A stretch of 38,402 nt of DNA from Metabacillus lacus (GTDB taxonomy: Bacteria; Bacillota; Bacilli; Bacillales; Bacillaceae): contig NZ_WKKI01000040.1 in assembly GCF_009674805.1 (NCBI RefSeq), positions 1 to 38,402 of the forward strand, given 5' to 3'. The notes under the pieces were generated by a model. It made no database searches. It had not been told where the DNA came from and worked only from the letters and a program-made list of their open reading frames with translations. Below, piece after piece: positions 16,214 to 24,466 of this stretch (position 1 is the first letter of the stretch; each line of letters begins with the position of its first letter). Position numbers and translations under genes: made by a program.

Positions 16214-17964
16214 AATAAATTATAAATTGGATATGCTTTAAAGGCTTCTTTTTGTTCTTCACGTAATTTTTTAAAATATATTTCGAATTCAATTTTGCTA
16301 TCTAACAATATGGAGAATCCACAAAGGATTTCATCATTATGAATACCTTGGTTTTTCCGTTTAAAAATCTCTTCTTTTTCTTCCCAGGTGTATTCTCTTT
16401 TTCTTTTGATTACTTGCATCCTATTTAAAAAGCAAAGAATATTATCTGGTTGCAAATGGTATAAATACTCATATACATTTAGAATTAAATTTAGTATCTC
16501 ATTTCTTTCTTTCCCTTGGTCGTAGTAAATAAGTGCATTTAAAAGAAAGTTATTTGTTAAATCAAAAGCATAAGGGTCATTGTAATCTATTTGTTTAAAA
16601 GATTCTTCAATAACTTTTAGTTTTAAATTGCTCATACTGAAAAGTTCTTCCATTTTAAAAACAATATACGGACTATGCCTTACTTGATGTTTTTTATCCT
16701 CAGAAACTGCGGTAATTTTAAAATTGCTGTTAATTGCTTCTAAATCGAACAAGTTAAAGACTATCCACCCTTCTACATTCTTTAAAGAAACTAATACAAT
16801 TTTTAAATCATCAATAAAAAAGTTGATAAAGGGGTTTTCTGAATTTAATTTAAGTCTTTCGTAATTTTTATTTAGAATGATATCTTTTAGAATTTCGATT
16901 TTTTTAAAGTCATCTTTAGTCAGATTTTTTAAATCACGATTAAACGGTACACCTAATTTACTGAACGTTTCCTCGATTTGTTCTAAATAAATAATGTAAT
17001 CCGGGATTTCTTTTAAAAATTTTTCTTTTTTGTCAAAATTGTTTAAAGGAACCTCTATATCTTTTATATTTACTTTTTCTCCTTTAATTAAATCCAACAT
17101 AAAATTGCAATCTTTAATTCTATCTTGTATACATCCCTTTTCATTAAAATGAATTTTAATCTGGTCACTACTCTTTATAATTTTAGGGAAATCAATAACA
17201 AAGCTTTTTCCAAATCGAAGAGTTATTTTTTCTTTCTCGATTACTCTAATTACCTCTTCATAAATTATATTTCCATTCAATCCAACCCACAAATCTGTTT
17301 CTTCAGCCATTTGTGTTATATCTATTTTATATAGAGGTACTTCTAAATTAAGTTCTTCAATACGACCATACATATATGTCCCATATTCAAATAGATCATC
17401 TGTAAGATTGTTTTTATCCAAAACAAACAATTTGCCTGTATAAGTATCAAATTCATTCACTTTTATATCATCAATCAATGATATACTTTGTTTTCTACTA
17501 TGGTGTATAAAATTTCTAGTGATAAATTCTAGTGCTTTTCCTGTTGAAGGTAACTTTTTAAACGCTTTGGTGATCGACTTTTTACCCTTCATTTCGGTTA
17601 AAATTTCCTTAATATCAATTGGTAAAAGTGTTAAATAAAAAATCTGTGTATTTTGAGAATCAACCATCTCAATAACAAAAAATAATATGCCACCGTTTTT
17701 ATAATAATTTTCTAAATCGGTCTTTTGTATTGGGAATTTTGTATCCGCTTCACTTAAAATACCTACCTTTTTTCCTTTAACTTGAACTGGTACTTTACCG
17801 AATAAAGTATCTTTTCTTTGACTCTTGTTGTTATAAGCCCAAATTTCTCCGTCCCAGGATGGAGTTTTATCATTAGTTGGGATTTCATCAGATAGGAAAT
17901 CACTTTTTAAAATCTCATTTCTTACAGCTGCAACTGCAATTTCTTCAATCTTTTTAGTATTCAT
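16210..17964 (-). CDS. DUF4365-like nuclease-fold protein, candidate defence gene
   Basis: 584 residues from ATG 17964 (a GTG two codons earlier is possible). The N-terminal ~150 residues fit the DUF4365 pattern, a PD-(D/E)XK-like fold: P-S-W-D-G-E-I-W with Asp38 and Glu40, then K-V-P-V-Q-V-K-G with Gln61 and Lys63, then a strand G-G-I-L-F-F-V-I-E-M. DUF4365 domains occur in genomic islands, often fused to variable C-termini, consistent with nucleic-acid cleavage in defence. The other 430 residues are unrecognised; the C-terminal part is mostly helical. Strongly AT-rich, single gene, hairpin at its end. The nuclease and defence roles are inferred. Confidence 0.62.
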   Translation of the reverse strand: MNTKKIEEIAVAAVRNEILKSDFLSDEIPTNDKTPSWDGEIWAYNNKSQRKDTLFGKVPVQVKGKKVGILSEADTKFPIQKTDLENYYKNGGILFFVIEMVDSQNTQIFYLTLLPIDIKEILTEMKGKKSITKAFKKLPSTGKALEFITRNFIHHSRKQSISLIDDIKVNEFDTYTGKLFVLDKNNLTDDLFEYGTYMYGRIEELNLEVPLYKIDITQMAEETDLWVGLNGNIIYEEVIRVIEKEKITLRFGKSFVIDFPKIIKSSDQIKIHFNEKGCIQDRIKDCNFMLDLIKGEKVNIKDIEVPLNNFDKKEKFLKEIPDYIIYLEQIEETFSKLGVPFNRDLKNLTKDDFKKIEILKDIILNKNYERLKLNSENPFINFFIDDLKIVLVSLKNVEGWIVFNLFDLEAINSNFKITAVSEDKKHQVRHSPYIVFKMEELFSMSNLKLKVIEESFKQIDYNDPYAFDLTNNFLLNALIYYDQGKERNEILNLILNVYEYLYHLQPDNILCFLNRMQVIKRKREYTWEEKEEIFKRKNQGIHNDEILCGFSILLDSKIEFEIYFKKLREEQKEAFKAYPIYNLL

Positions 17965-18144
17965 AATCACCCAACTTCCTTTGTTATCTTTATTATTTAT
18001 TTAAAAACTAGTGAGCACATTATATTGGAATTCCATAATAAAAATATATCAAAAATTTATGGTAGAAGACGAATGTTAGGAGATAGAGCCTATTCTTATA
18101 AAACTAGCCAATATAAAGAACCACATAAAACAACTCCAATTCGG

Positions 18145-18168
18145 GTAACGGGTTTGTTTTCAGTACAA
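18145..18168 (+). repeat. Seam repeat copy B
   Basis: GTAACGGGTTTGTTTTCAGTACAA; matches copy A apart from two small gaps. Confidence 0.5.
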
Positions 18169-18298
18169 AAATTTAATTAGGACACAAATTAGCAGTCTTA
18201 TTAGCATTTTGCATCCCTTTTAGCAGACGGACATAAGTTATTGTCATTTTGAGAATTCGTAATGCTTATTGCTAGGTTGATATGCTGAAGCAAAAAAA

Positions 18299-18325
18299 CA
18301 AAAAGCTCGGGATCTCCGAGCTTTT
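18299..18325. terminator. Intrinsic terminator between inverted seam repeats
   Basis: AAAAGCTCGG and CCGAGCTTTT form a 10-bp stem around a 5-nt loop, with T-runs possible on both strands. It may be the old terminator of the broken hsdR unit to its right. Confidence 0.75.
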
Positions 18326-18395
18326 GTGCATTAAATGTGCTATTATGTTACATCGTATACGAATTCGAATACCTTTTCCTTTGCGAATTTAAGTT

Positions 18396-18421
18396 TTGTA
18401 CTCGAAAACAGAATCCGTTAC
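18396..18421 (-). repeat. Seam repeat copy C (inverted)
   Basis: On the minus strand reads GTAACGGATTCTGTTTTCGA and then GTACAA, the closest match to copy A. It starts about 28 nt past the stop of the hsdR remnant. Confidence 0.55.
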
Positions 18422-18448
18422 AAATATAGGTCCTTTTAATGTTATTTC

Positions 18449-19407
18449 CTATGCACCTTCAAACTCTTCAACATTACGATTAATCCTATCAATAACACTG
18501 ATAATCCCTCTTACATCATCAATGTTATCCCTAAACAGTTCAGTTACGCTGCCTAGAGCACGGAATGGATCTTCTTGTAATACTTTTTTCTCCAGAGTTC
18601 CGTTCTTCACAACATAATCAATGATGAGTTTTACGAATCGTAGTTGGTTAACATTCAGCTTTTCTTCATTTAGAAACTCCGAGAATGCCTCATTTGCAGC
18701 CTGCTGATCCAGACCAACTATCTGTCTAACGAGTTTGGTTATCGGGGTATCACCAAATTCTTTCTTATAGTCTTCCTGGGTTCCAAGTTCATTCCACAAG
18801 ATGCCTTCAAGAGTTTCTATATCTTGTCTGGTAAGTGGTTTGTTATATCTCAGCTTATATATCGCTGTTTGATCTTGATGTTCTTTTAAGTATTGATTGA
18901 CCTTCTTACGGTAATTTTGCAGGTCATTTGATCCATAAAAAGGTGCTTCACCTTCACCAATTACAGTGAAGTTATCCTTAAAATTGGTGAAATAATCTTT
19001 TTGGCTTTCTTTTTCTAGGAATTTAACCAACTCACGTATTGCCTCACGAACTTCTTCAAGCTCAAAAATATTGGCTTCTTCCCAAAAAACATCTGTCTGT
19101 ACCTTTACGAGAATGTCTCTTTTGGCATTCACTTGGGGGATGGTACTAAGCTTAGAAAGCTCTTCCGCTGTTTGAACTACACTTTTAATTGGTCTACGAG
19201 ACCAAAAAGGTTGGGAGAAAGGCAGTACCTCGGCCAATCATCTGCCAAAACTTTGATTTTGAGCGAACCTTTTTGAAAAACACTAGGTTTACTACCTCTG
19301 GAATATCTACTCCGGTATCTAACATATCAACGGATACTGCAATCTGCGGAAATTTATCCTTTGTTGAAAAATCATCAATAAGGGTTTGAACATAATCAAG
19401 GTTTCAA
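18449..19407 (-). pseudogene. hsdR: Type I restriction subunit R (HsdR) 3' remnant
   Basis: The right part (19407 down to about 19215) reads the end of the helicase domain: [12 protein letters not shown], then [12 protein letters not shown] (motif VI). One frameshift and an internal loss follow. The frame then resumes at about 19190 with an EcoEI-type R-subunit C-terminal domain of about 240 residues (D-V-F-W-E-E-A, then L-E-E-V-R-E-A-I-R-E-L-V-K-F, ending E-E-F-E-G-A). A stop lies just upstream of 19407. The nuclease and most of the motor are missing, and no hsdM or hsdS is in the window, so it is dead. It shows that the island once carried a type I restriction system. Confidence 0.85.
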
Positions 19408-19471
19408 AAGGATTTGGAGTACTCCTACTTCCTCTCCTGGAAATCTTTTAAGGTCCTTAATTTCCACTATT

Positions 19472-19640
19472 ATTTTGAATCTTTAATCGATGCCAACTCT
19501 TGGTTGAGAAATTTCTGGATGCCCTTAAAATAATCTTGTGAGTCTCGAAGAAGTTTCTCTGTATCCAGGTTTGAAATAACCTTTTCTAACGAATGGTTTA
19601 TGATTGAGTTTAATTCGCCTGTATGTACTTGGATTCTAGG
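19472..19640 (-). pseudogene. Short unidentified coding-like fragment on the minus strand
   Basis: An open stretch of about 50 codons reads H-T-G-E-L-N-S-I-I-N-H-S-L-E-K-V-I-S-N-L and ends Q-E-L-A-S-I-K-D-S-K-stop. It has a helical, coiled-coil look and no start codon with a ribosome site. It lies between the hsdR and recombinase remnants. I cannot name it; it may be the tail of another type I restriction subunit. Confidence 0.3.
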
Positions 19641-19648
19641 ATGTTTAT

Positions 19649-20200
19649 TTGAACAGGAATACCAAGCATTACGACTATCAATACTATTTGTGTAAAAGTT
19701 GCGGATATAAAGTTGCCATTGAAGAAGTTCACAACAGATTTATCCCCAAAATACTTAATCGTGTTAAGGAGTTAATTTCTACAGTACCGATAGTACCTAA
19801 GACATTGGCAGCTATTAACGAAATGAGTATCCAGGTTAAACAATCTGTCGAATCAAAGCAAAAGATCATAAAAATACTCGAAGGAAAATTAAATACTGCA
19901 AGAGATCTTGAAGATCGCGAACTTGAGTTAAAAATACTAGAATTTATCCAACACCACAATGAGTCTTTAAAAGATTTCGCAAACTGCCAAGAAAATTTAA
20001 GAAGGATTCATCAACTTGTTGAATCGGATCAGTTCTTTCCAAGATTCGATGAAATCTTAAACCATCAATTAGGATTAGATGAAGTACGACTTATCATTCT
20101 GTATTTTGTAGAGTGTCTTATTGTCTCTACTGAACAGCAACCACAATTACTTTTCAAATCAAATATCTTCTCAGACTTGAATATTTCACCTATTGGATGA
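19649..20200 (+). pseudogene. C-terminal fragment of a second serine recombinase
   Basis: About 183 codons: a half zinc ribbon (Y-Y-L-C-K-S-C-G-Y-K), then a long coiled coil (S-V-E-S-K-Q-K-I-I-K-I-L-E-G-K-L onward), then a tail ending S-P-I-G. This order is that of the C-terminal region of large serine recombinases, and the next gene is an intact one. No catalytic or DNA-binding domain precedes it, and the first codon is TTG without a clear ribosome site. Most likely the remains of an earlier integrase, supporting growth of the island by successive insertions. The match is by architecture, not by close sequence. Confidence 0.55.
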
Positions 20201-20400
20201 AGTATCGAAATGAGCAAATTATTTTGTGGACGAAATACCGAAACGTATTTTCCATCAGATTTATCGATATTACAGCTTTACACCAGAGCCCCTATAACTA
20301 GGGGTTTCACCTGAGGATTGTTCGATACTTTATCCAGATTGGGATACCATTACGGATGAATAACCGAAAAATTATTATTAGTATGGACGAAAAACCGAAT
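20195..20400. promoter_or_regulatory. Five 16-nt repeats before the recombinase gene
   Basis: Copies of GGAYGAADWAYCGAAH lie at 20195-20210, 20228-20243, 20354-20369 and 20385-20400 (direct), and 20320-20335 (inverted; reads GGATAAAGTATCGAAC). They fill the space between the recombinase fragment and the intact recombinase; the last ends 37 nt before its ATG. Candidate operator, excision-factor or recombinase accessory sites. Confidence 0.6.
20287..20306. terminator. Small hairpin in the recombinase upstream region
   Basis: CCCCTA and TAGGGG pair around TAAC, followed by TTTCAC on the plus strand. Possibly the old terminator of the recombinase fragment, or part of the regulatory region. Confidence 0.45.
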
Positions 20401-20437
20401 TTTATACATAAATGAAAGTGAAAGAGGAGAATACATA

Positions 20438-22012
20438 ATGAACACATTTGCAACTCAGTTATATCCAACAATTGATGGTAATACTATACCTATAAACCCA
20501 CCAGCATCTCAATACAATACTACTTATGGTGGTGAACGTGTTTTGAGATGTGTAATTTACGCTCGAGTATCCACAGAGATGGATTCACAAAAAACTTCTA
20601 TCGACAATCAGATAGATCTATTCAAAAGGTATGCTTTTGATAAGGGATGGCAGATTGTAAAGACTTATACAGACAAACAGTCTGGAACGAAAAGCAATCG
20701 ACCTGGTTTAAAAAGTATGATTGAGGACGGCAAGGCAGGTAAATATGATGTTATATTAGCTAAGGAATTATCCCGATTAGCTCGTAATGGAAAGTTATCT
20801 TATGATTTGAGAGATACTTGCCAGCAAAATAACATTGATATTGTTTGCCTAGATAATTCAATCAATACTATCTCAGGGGACGTAGGAAACTTTGGACTGT
20901 TTGCTTGGCTTTATGAAAACGAATCAGCAAGTACCAGCAGAAGAAATAAAGCAGCCAGACTCACAAAAGCTCGAAATGGATTCTTTATAGGTTCTATCCC
21001 GCCTTATGGATATTCTATAAACAAGGGTAAATTAGAAATTCGTGAGGACAATACTCCTGAGATTGTAAAACGCATCTTCACTGAGTATTTACAAGGAAAA
21101 GGTATGGATTCTATAGCCAGAGACTTAACAGCTGAAAGTGTACCGACACCTTCTCAAGCTGCAAGAAAGTCCAATGCTTCTCCTTTATGGCACGCCTCCA
21201 CAATAAAAAAGATACTTAACAATCAACATTATTGTGGTGATCTAGTTCAAAACAAGACTGAAACTATTTCCGTAACAACAAACAAAAGAAAAGTTCCTGA
21301 AAAAGCAACAATAATAGAGGCCACACACGAGCCAATTATCTCAAAAGAAACTTTTCAATCAGTAAAGAAGATGCTTCAAACTAGAACACGAACAACCACG
21401 GCACCGAAAAGACATCTTTTCACAAATGTTTTATATTGTGAAAGTTGCCAAAAAGGAATGTGGTGTAAAACTAATCAAAAAGGGTACAGATGTGGCGGCA
21501 ACATTAAACACGGAGATACTTTCTGTTTGAACAGAATAGTGATTAGGGAGCAGGAACTCAAGCAAATTATCCTAGAAGACATTCAGGAGCTATTTAAATC
21601 CATTAGTGATGAAGAAATAATGATTAGCCTAAAAGCGAGACTCGATCATCGAAAGGTGTCCATTACTAAAGAATTAGCAAAAGTCGAAAACAATGTAAGC
21701 AGGTTGCACTCAAGAAAGAAAGATTATCTTGATATGTATGCTGACAACTTACTCACTCGAGAGGAGTTACTAGCATATAGAGAGCAACTTGATAAGGAAC
21801 TAATTGAAGTCGAGAAGAGCAAAACGGAGTTGCAAGAGAAACTTAAAGAATGCGAAAGCGAAAGTTATGCTATGGATTTGGGTAAAAAACTTGAGGGCAT
21901 ATCTGCACTAGGCGATTTAACTCCTCAAGTCTTGCACTCGCTGGTTTCTAAAGTAACTTGTAGTCTCGAAGGTAATCTCAGTATCCATTACAACTTCGTT
22001 AAACCTTTTTAG
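20438..22012 (+). CDS. Large serine recombinase (probable island integrase)
   Basis: 524 residues. Catalytic resolvase domain at about 35-175: nucleophile Ser45 in I-Y-A-R-V-S-T, Arg43, and the L-S-R-L-A-R-N motif with Arg113 and Arg116. Recombinase (DNA-binding) domain at about 190-300, beginning P-P-Y-G-Y. Zinc ribbon with Y-C-E-S-C and Y-R-C-G-G-N...F-C near 335-365, then a long coiled coil (about 385-470). All catalytic residues are present, so it could be active. It lies 66 bp inside the right boundary in the rRNA methyltransferase gene, the expected place for the enzyme that inserted the island. AGAGGAGA precedes the ATG. Five 16-nt repeats upstream may control it. The N-terminal 30 residues before the resolvase fold are unusual. 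Confidence 0.92.
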   Translation: MNTFATQLYPTIDGNTIPINPPASQYNTTYGGERVLRCVIYARVSTEMDSQKTSIDNQIDLFKRYAFDKGWQIVKTYTDKQSGTKSNRPGLKSMIEDGKAGKYDVILAKELSRLARNGKLSYDLRDTCQQNNIDIVCLDNSINTISGDVGNFGLFAWLYENESASTSRRNKAARLTKARNGFFIGSIPPYGYSINKGKLEIREDNTPEIVKRIFTEYLQGKGMDSIARDLTAESVPTPSQAARKSNASPLWHASTIKKILNNQHYCGDLVQNKTETISVTTNKRKVPEKATIIEATHEPIISKETFQSVKKMLQTRTRTTTAPKRHLFTNVLYCESCQKGMWCKTNQKGYRCGGNIKHGDTFCLNRIVIREQELKQIILEDIQELFKSISDEEIMISLKARLDHRKVSITKELAKVENNVSRLHSRKKDYLDMYADNLLTREELLAYREQLDKELIEVEKSKTELQEKLKECESESYAMDLGKKLEGISALGDLTPQVLHSLVSKVTCSLEGNLSIHYNFVKPF

Positions 22013-22024
22013 AAAACTAGAAGT

Positions 22025-22060
22025 AAGGCAACTACCACAAGGGTTAGTTGCCTTCTTTTA
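22025..22060. terminator. Bidirectional terminator carried by the island right end
   Basis: AAGGCAACTA pairs with TAGTTGCCTT around an 11-nt loop, then TCTTTT on the plus strand. It ends the recombinase gene. It also contains the stop codon of the converging methyltransferase gene (22044-22046), replacing the terminator left behind at 10046-10071. Confidence 0.75.
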
Positions 22061-23474
22061 AAATGAGTTGCGAGATACACTCCACGTGCGCCGTATGCGG
22101 AAACATATCCACAGGCTGAATGTACTCCACTTTGTACTCCTTCGACAAAAATTGAATGTCCTTTGCAAGGGTGGATGGGTTGCAGGACACGTAGATGAAT
22201 GTAGTTGGCTTTACTTCTTTTATGGTTTGCAGCAGCTTTTGGTCACAGCCGGTCCGAGGAGGATCGACGACAATTGCGTCCGGCTTCCAGCCTTGTTTGA
22301 CCCATTTTGGCAGTAGTTGTTCCGCTGTGCCTGCTGTATATTGAGCGTTGTGAATTCCGTGCTTCTTGGCATTTTTCCTGGCATCCTCTATGGCTGCTTC
22401 AATGATATCCATGCCGCGGATTTCTTTTGCATCCTTTGCCAGCCAGAGTCCGATCGTTCCTACTCCGCAGTACGCATCGACGAGCTTTTCTTTACCTGTC
22501 AGCTTTGCTGCTTTTTTCACCTCATCATATAAAACAACGGTCTGGACAGGGTTAAGCTGAAAGAATGCCCTTGCCGACAGTTCAAAAGTAAGATCTCCAA
22601 GGGTTTCCTGAATGACCTCCTCCCCTTCAAGGTGCAGGGTTTCCTGGCCGAAGATGACAGAGGTTTTTTCCCCATTAATATTTTGGATAATCGACTTTAC
22701 TTCCGGCAGACGCTTGCGGATTTCAGACACAATCACATCACGGCGCGGAAGGTCTTTCCTAGCGGTAATGAGAACTACCTGCACCTCGCCGGTTTGAAAT
22801 CCAGTCCGGACCACAACTGTTCTGACGATTCCCTTTCTTTTTCTTTCATCATAAATGGAAACGCCAAAGTCCTGCAGAATTTGACGGACCGTTTCTGTGG
22901 CCTTGTTTGTAGCGGGATGCTGCACCATGCAGTTTTGGATAGGAACAAGTCTGTGAGAATCCATTCCGTACAACCCTGCAATCACTTTATTACCCTTCAT
23001 CCCTACCTGAAAACTGCTCTTGTTCCGGTAGTCCCACGGATTTTCCATTCCGATGGTCGGCCTGATATCCATTTCTTCTACATTCAGCTTTGTATGGCGC
23101 TGAAGGGACTGTATGACAATGTCGCGCTTTTCTTTCAGCTGCTGCTGATAGCCTAAATGCTGAAGCTGGCAGCCTCCGCACTCCTCGTATACAGGACATG
23201 GCGGTTTCACTCTATGAGGCGATTGCTTCCTGATTTTCTTGATTTTCGCCGTAGCAAATTTTGGCGAAATGGTAGTAGCTTCTACCACCACTTCTTCCTC
23301 TGGAAGGGCTCCCGGTACGAATACAACCTGCTTTTTGAAGTAGCCGACTCCTTCACCGTTGATTCCGAGTCTCTTAATGGTAAGCGGGAATGTTTGTCCT
23401 TTTTCTATTTTGACAGTGCTCTCCTGCTGGCGCTGCTGTTTTTGTTTAAAATTTCTTTCAGATTTCATTTTCAT
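22044..23474 (-). CDS. rlmD: 23S rRNA (uracil-5)-methyltransferase (RlmD/TrmA family; YfjO-like)
   Basis: Transfers a methyl group from S-adenosylmethionine to C5 of a uridine in 23S rRNA. 476 residues: basic N-terminus, TRAM domain (about 20-80, with G-E-G-V-G-Y), iron-sulfur cysteines in [11 protein letters not shown], and a C-terminal methyltransferase. SAM loop [18 protein letters not shown], and the catalytic Cys in Y-V-S-C-N-P are all present. The last ~14 codons come from the island, yet match the displaced native tail in length and sense, so activity should be kept. Place in the yfj order argues for the YfjO orthologue. ATG 23474 is three bases and ATG 23468 nine bases from GGAG; 23468 may be the true start. 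Head-to-tail with the glycosylase gene, 11 nt apart. Confidence 0.92.
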   Translation of the reverse strand: MKMKSERNFKQKQQRQQESTVKIEKGQTFPLTIKRLGINGEGVGYFKKQVVFVPGALPEEEVVVEATTISPKFATAKIKKIRKQSPHRVKPPCPVYEECGGCQLQHLGYQQQLKEKRDIVIQSLQRHTKLNVEEMDIRPTIGMENPWDYRNKSSFQVGMKGNKVIAGLYGMDSHRLVPIQNCMVQHPATNKATETVRQILQDFGVSIYDERKRKGIVRTVVVRTGFQTGEVQVVLITARKDLPRRDVIVSEIRKRLPEVKSIIQNINGEKTSVIFGQETLHLEGEEVIQETLGDLTFELSARAFFQLNPVQTVVLYDEVKKAAKLTGKEKLVDAYCGVGTIGLWLAKDAKEIRGMDIIEAAIEDARKNAKKHGIHNAQYTAGTAEQLLPKWVKQGWKPDAIVVDPPRTGCDQKLLQTIKEVKPTTFIYVSCNPSTLAKDIQFLSKEYKVEYIQPVDMFPHTAHVECISQLILKEGN

Positions 23475-23485
23475 GCTCTCCGTTT

Positions 23486-24355
23486 CTATTCAATGCTTCT
23501 CCATAAATACAGGGAGGCATAGCTGAGGTAGGGCTCCCACAGCTTGCTGTACTCTTCCATCTGCTCTAAGGACGGTTTTTTCTCCAAGCCAAAATGCTTT
23601 TTTAGGGCATTTTGTATGCCAATGTCCGTCACTGGAAAAAGGTTAGGCCTTCCCAGTCCGAACAGCAGGACATTCTGGATGGTCCATGGCCCGATTCCCC
23701 TGATTTTAATTAGTTTGTCATAAATCTCTTGATCGCCGGCCTTCGTCAGCTCCTGCAAATTCAATTCCCCGCTGCTAATTCTCTTTGATGTATCTATCGC
23801 ATATTCAGCTTTTCTTCCGCTGAACTGAAGCTTTTTCAAATCTTCATACTGAAGTGCAGCAATAGTTTCAGGCAATGGATAAAACCAAACACCTTCATGC
23901 TCTTCACCAAATGTTTTTACAAATCTCTCTGTCAGCGTAAATGCAAAAGTAAGATTGAGCTGCTGATGGATGATGCATTTCATGATACAGTGGTACAGAT
24001 CAAAATCCAAAACGAGCGGAGTACCTGCATGTTCTTCAAAAATTAGCGAGAGATTTGAATCCTGAAAGTGCCGCTGAATATCTGATAGGGGAATATCCCA
24101 CTGAAAAATTCTCCTTATCTCTTGAAGAAGGTACTCCTTTTGCGAAGAATTCTTACTCTTTATCGAAAATTCAGGATGTTCCACAGAGCCTGTTTCTCTC
24201 ACTGCAACAACATGCGGCTCCCCGTTTCTGTCCCGGATCGGTACATACACTTCTTTTTTAACAGCATCTATTTTATTCAAAGGATCAAGGGATTGCCTTT
24301 GCAGCACCCTTTGAAAGTTATATGGCGGAACAACAGCAATTTTCTCTTCCCACAT
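23486..24355 (-). CDS. yfjP: DNA-3-methyladenine glycosylase (HhH-GPD, AlkA-type; YfjP-like)
   Basis: Base-excision repair enzyme removing alkylated bases. 289 residues, the length of B. subtilis YfjP. The N-terminal AlkA-type domain (about 1-125) precedes the HhH-GPD core. The helix-hairpin-helix is at I-R-G-I-G-P-W-T, and the catalytic Asp follows in F-P-V-T-D-I-G-I. The segment [12 protein letters not shown] is the family's first core helix. No iron-sulfur cysteines at the C-terminus, as expected for this subgroup. The ribosome site is weak (GGGTG before ATG 24355). Probably transcribed together with the methyltransferase gene downstream. Confidence 0.9.
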   Translation of the reverse strand: MWEEKIAVVPPYNFQRVLQRQSLDPLNKIDAVKKEVYVPIRDRNGEPHVVAVRETGSVEHPEFSIKSKNSSQKEYLLQEIRRIFQWDIPLSDIQRHFQDSNLSLIFEEHAGTPLVLDFDLYHCIMKCIIHQQLNLTFAFTLTERFVKTFGEEHEGVWFYPLPETIAALQYEDLKKLQFSGRKAEYAIDTSKRISSGELNLQELTKAGDQEIYDKLIKIRGIGPWTIQNVLLFGLGRPNLFPVTDIGIQNALKKHFGLEKKPSLEQMEEYSKLWEPYLSYASLYLWRSIE

Positions 24356-24448
24356 GCGGCCGCACCCTTTTCTTTTTTCTGTATTATATCATTACCGTGT
24401 TGGTTATTCCCATTAGCCAACTTTTTCTGATTTCCTTATAAAACAAAA

Positions 24449-24466
24449 GCCCCTATTTTAAGGGGC
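24449..24466 (-). terminator. Intrinsic terminator of pdaA
   Basis: GCCCCT and AGGGGC pair around ATTTTA; on the minus strand TTTTGTTTT follows. It overlaps the pdaA stop codon region (24458). Confidence 0.8.

Larger units (their letters stand above)
17965..18448. other. 484-bp island seam without a supported gene
   Basis: Contains two inverted copies of the seam repeat (18145-18168 and 18396-18421) flanking a terminator hairpin (18299-18325). A 35-codon open frame ending in the first repeat copy has no other support. Confidence 0.5.
10176..22088. mobile_element. Integrated island with serine recombinase and defence-like cargo
   Basis: Bounded by the direct repeat CACTCCACGTG at 10176-10186 and 22078-22088, 11,902 bp apart, both within the last codons of the rRNA methyltransferase gene. 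The right end carries the recombinase (20438-22012) next to the boundary, the usual place for an integrase. Cargo genes are much more AT-rich than the flanks and have no place in the yfj-yfk gene order. Several internal parts are decayed (hsdR, a recombinase tail, a frameshifted small gene), and an internal copy of the left-end sequence at 14707-14738 suggests stacking of two elements. No conjugation or phage structural genes are present, so it would depend on others for transfer. Confidence 0.85.
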
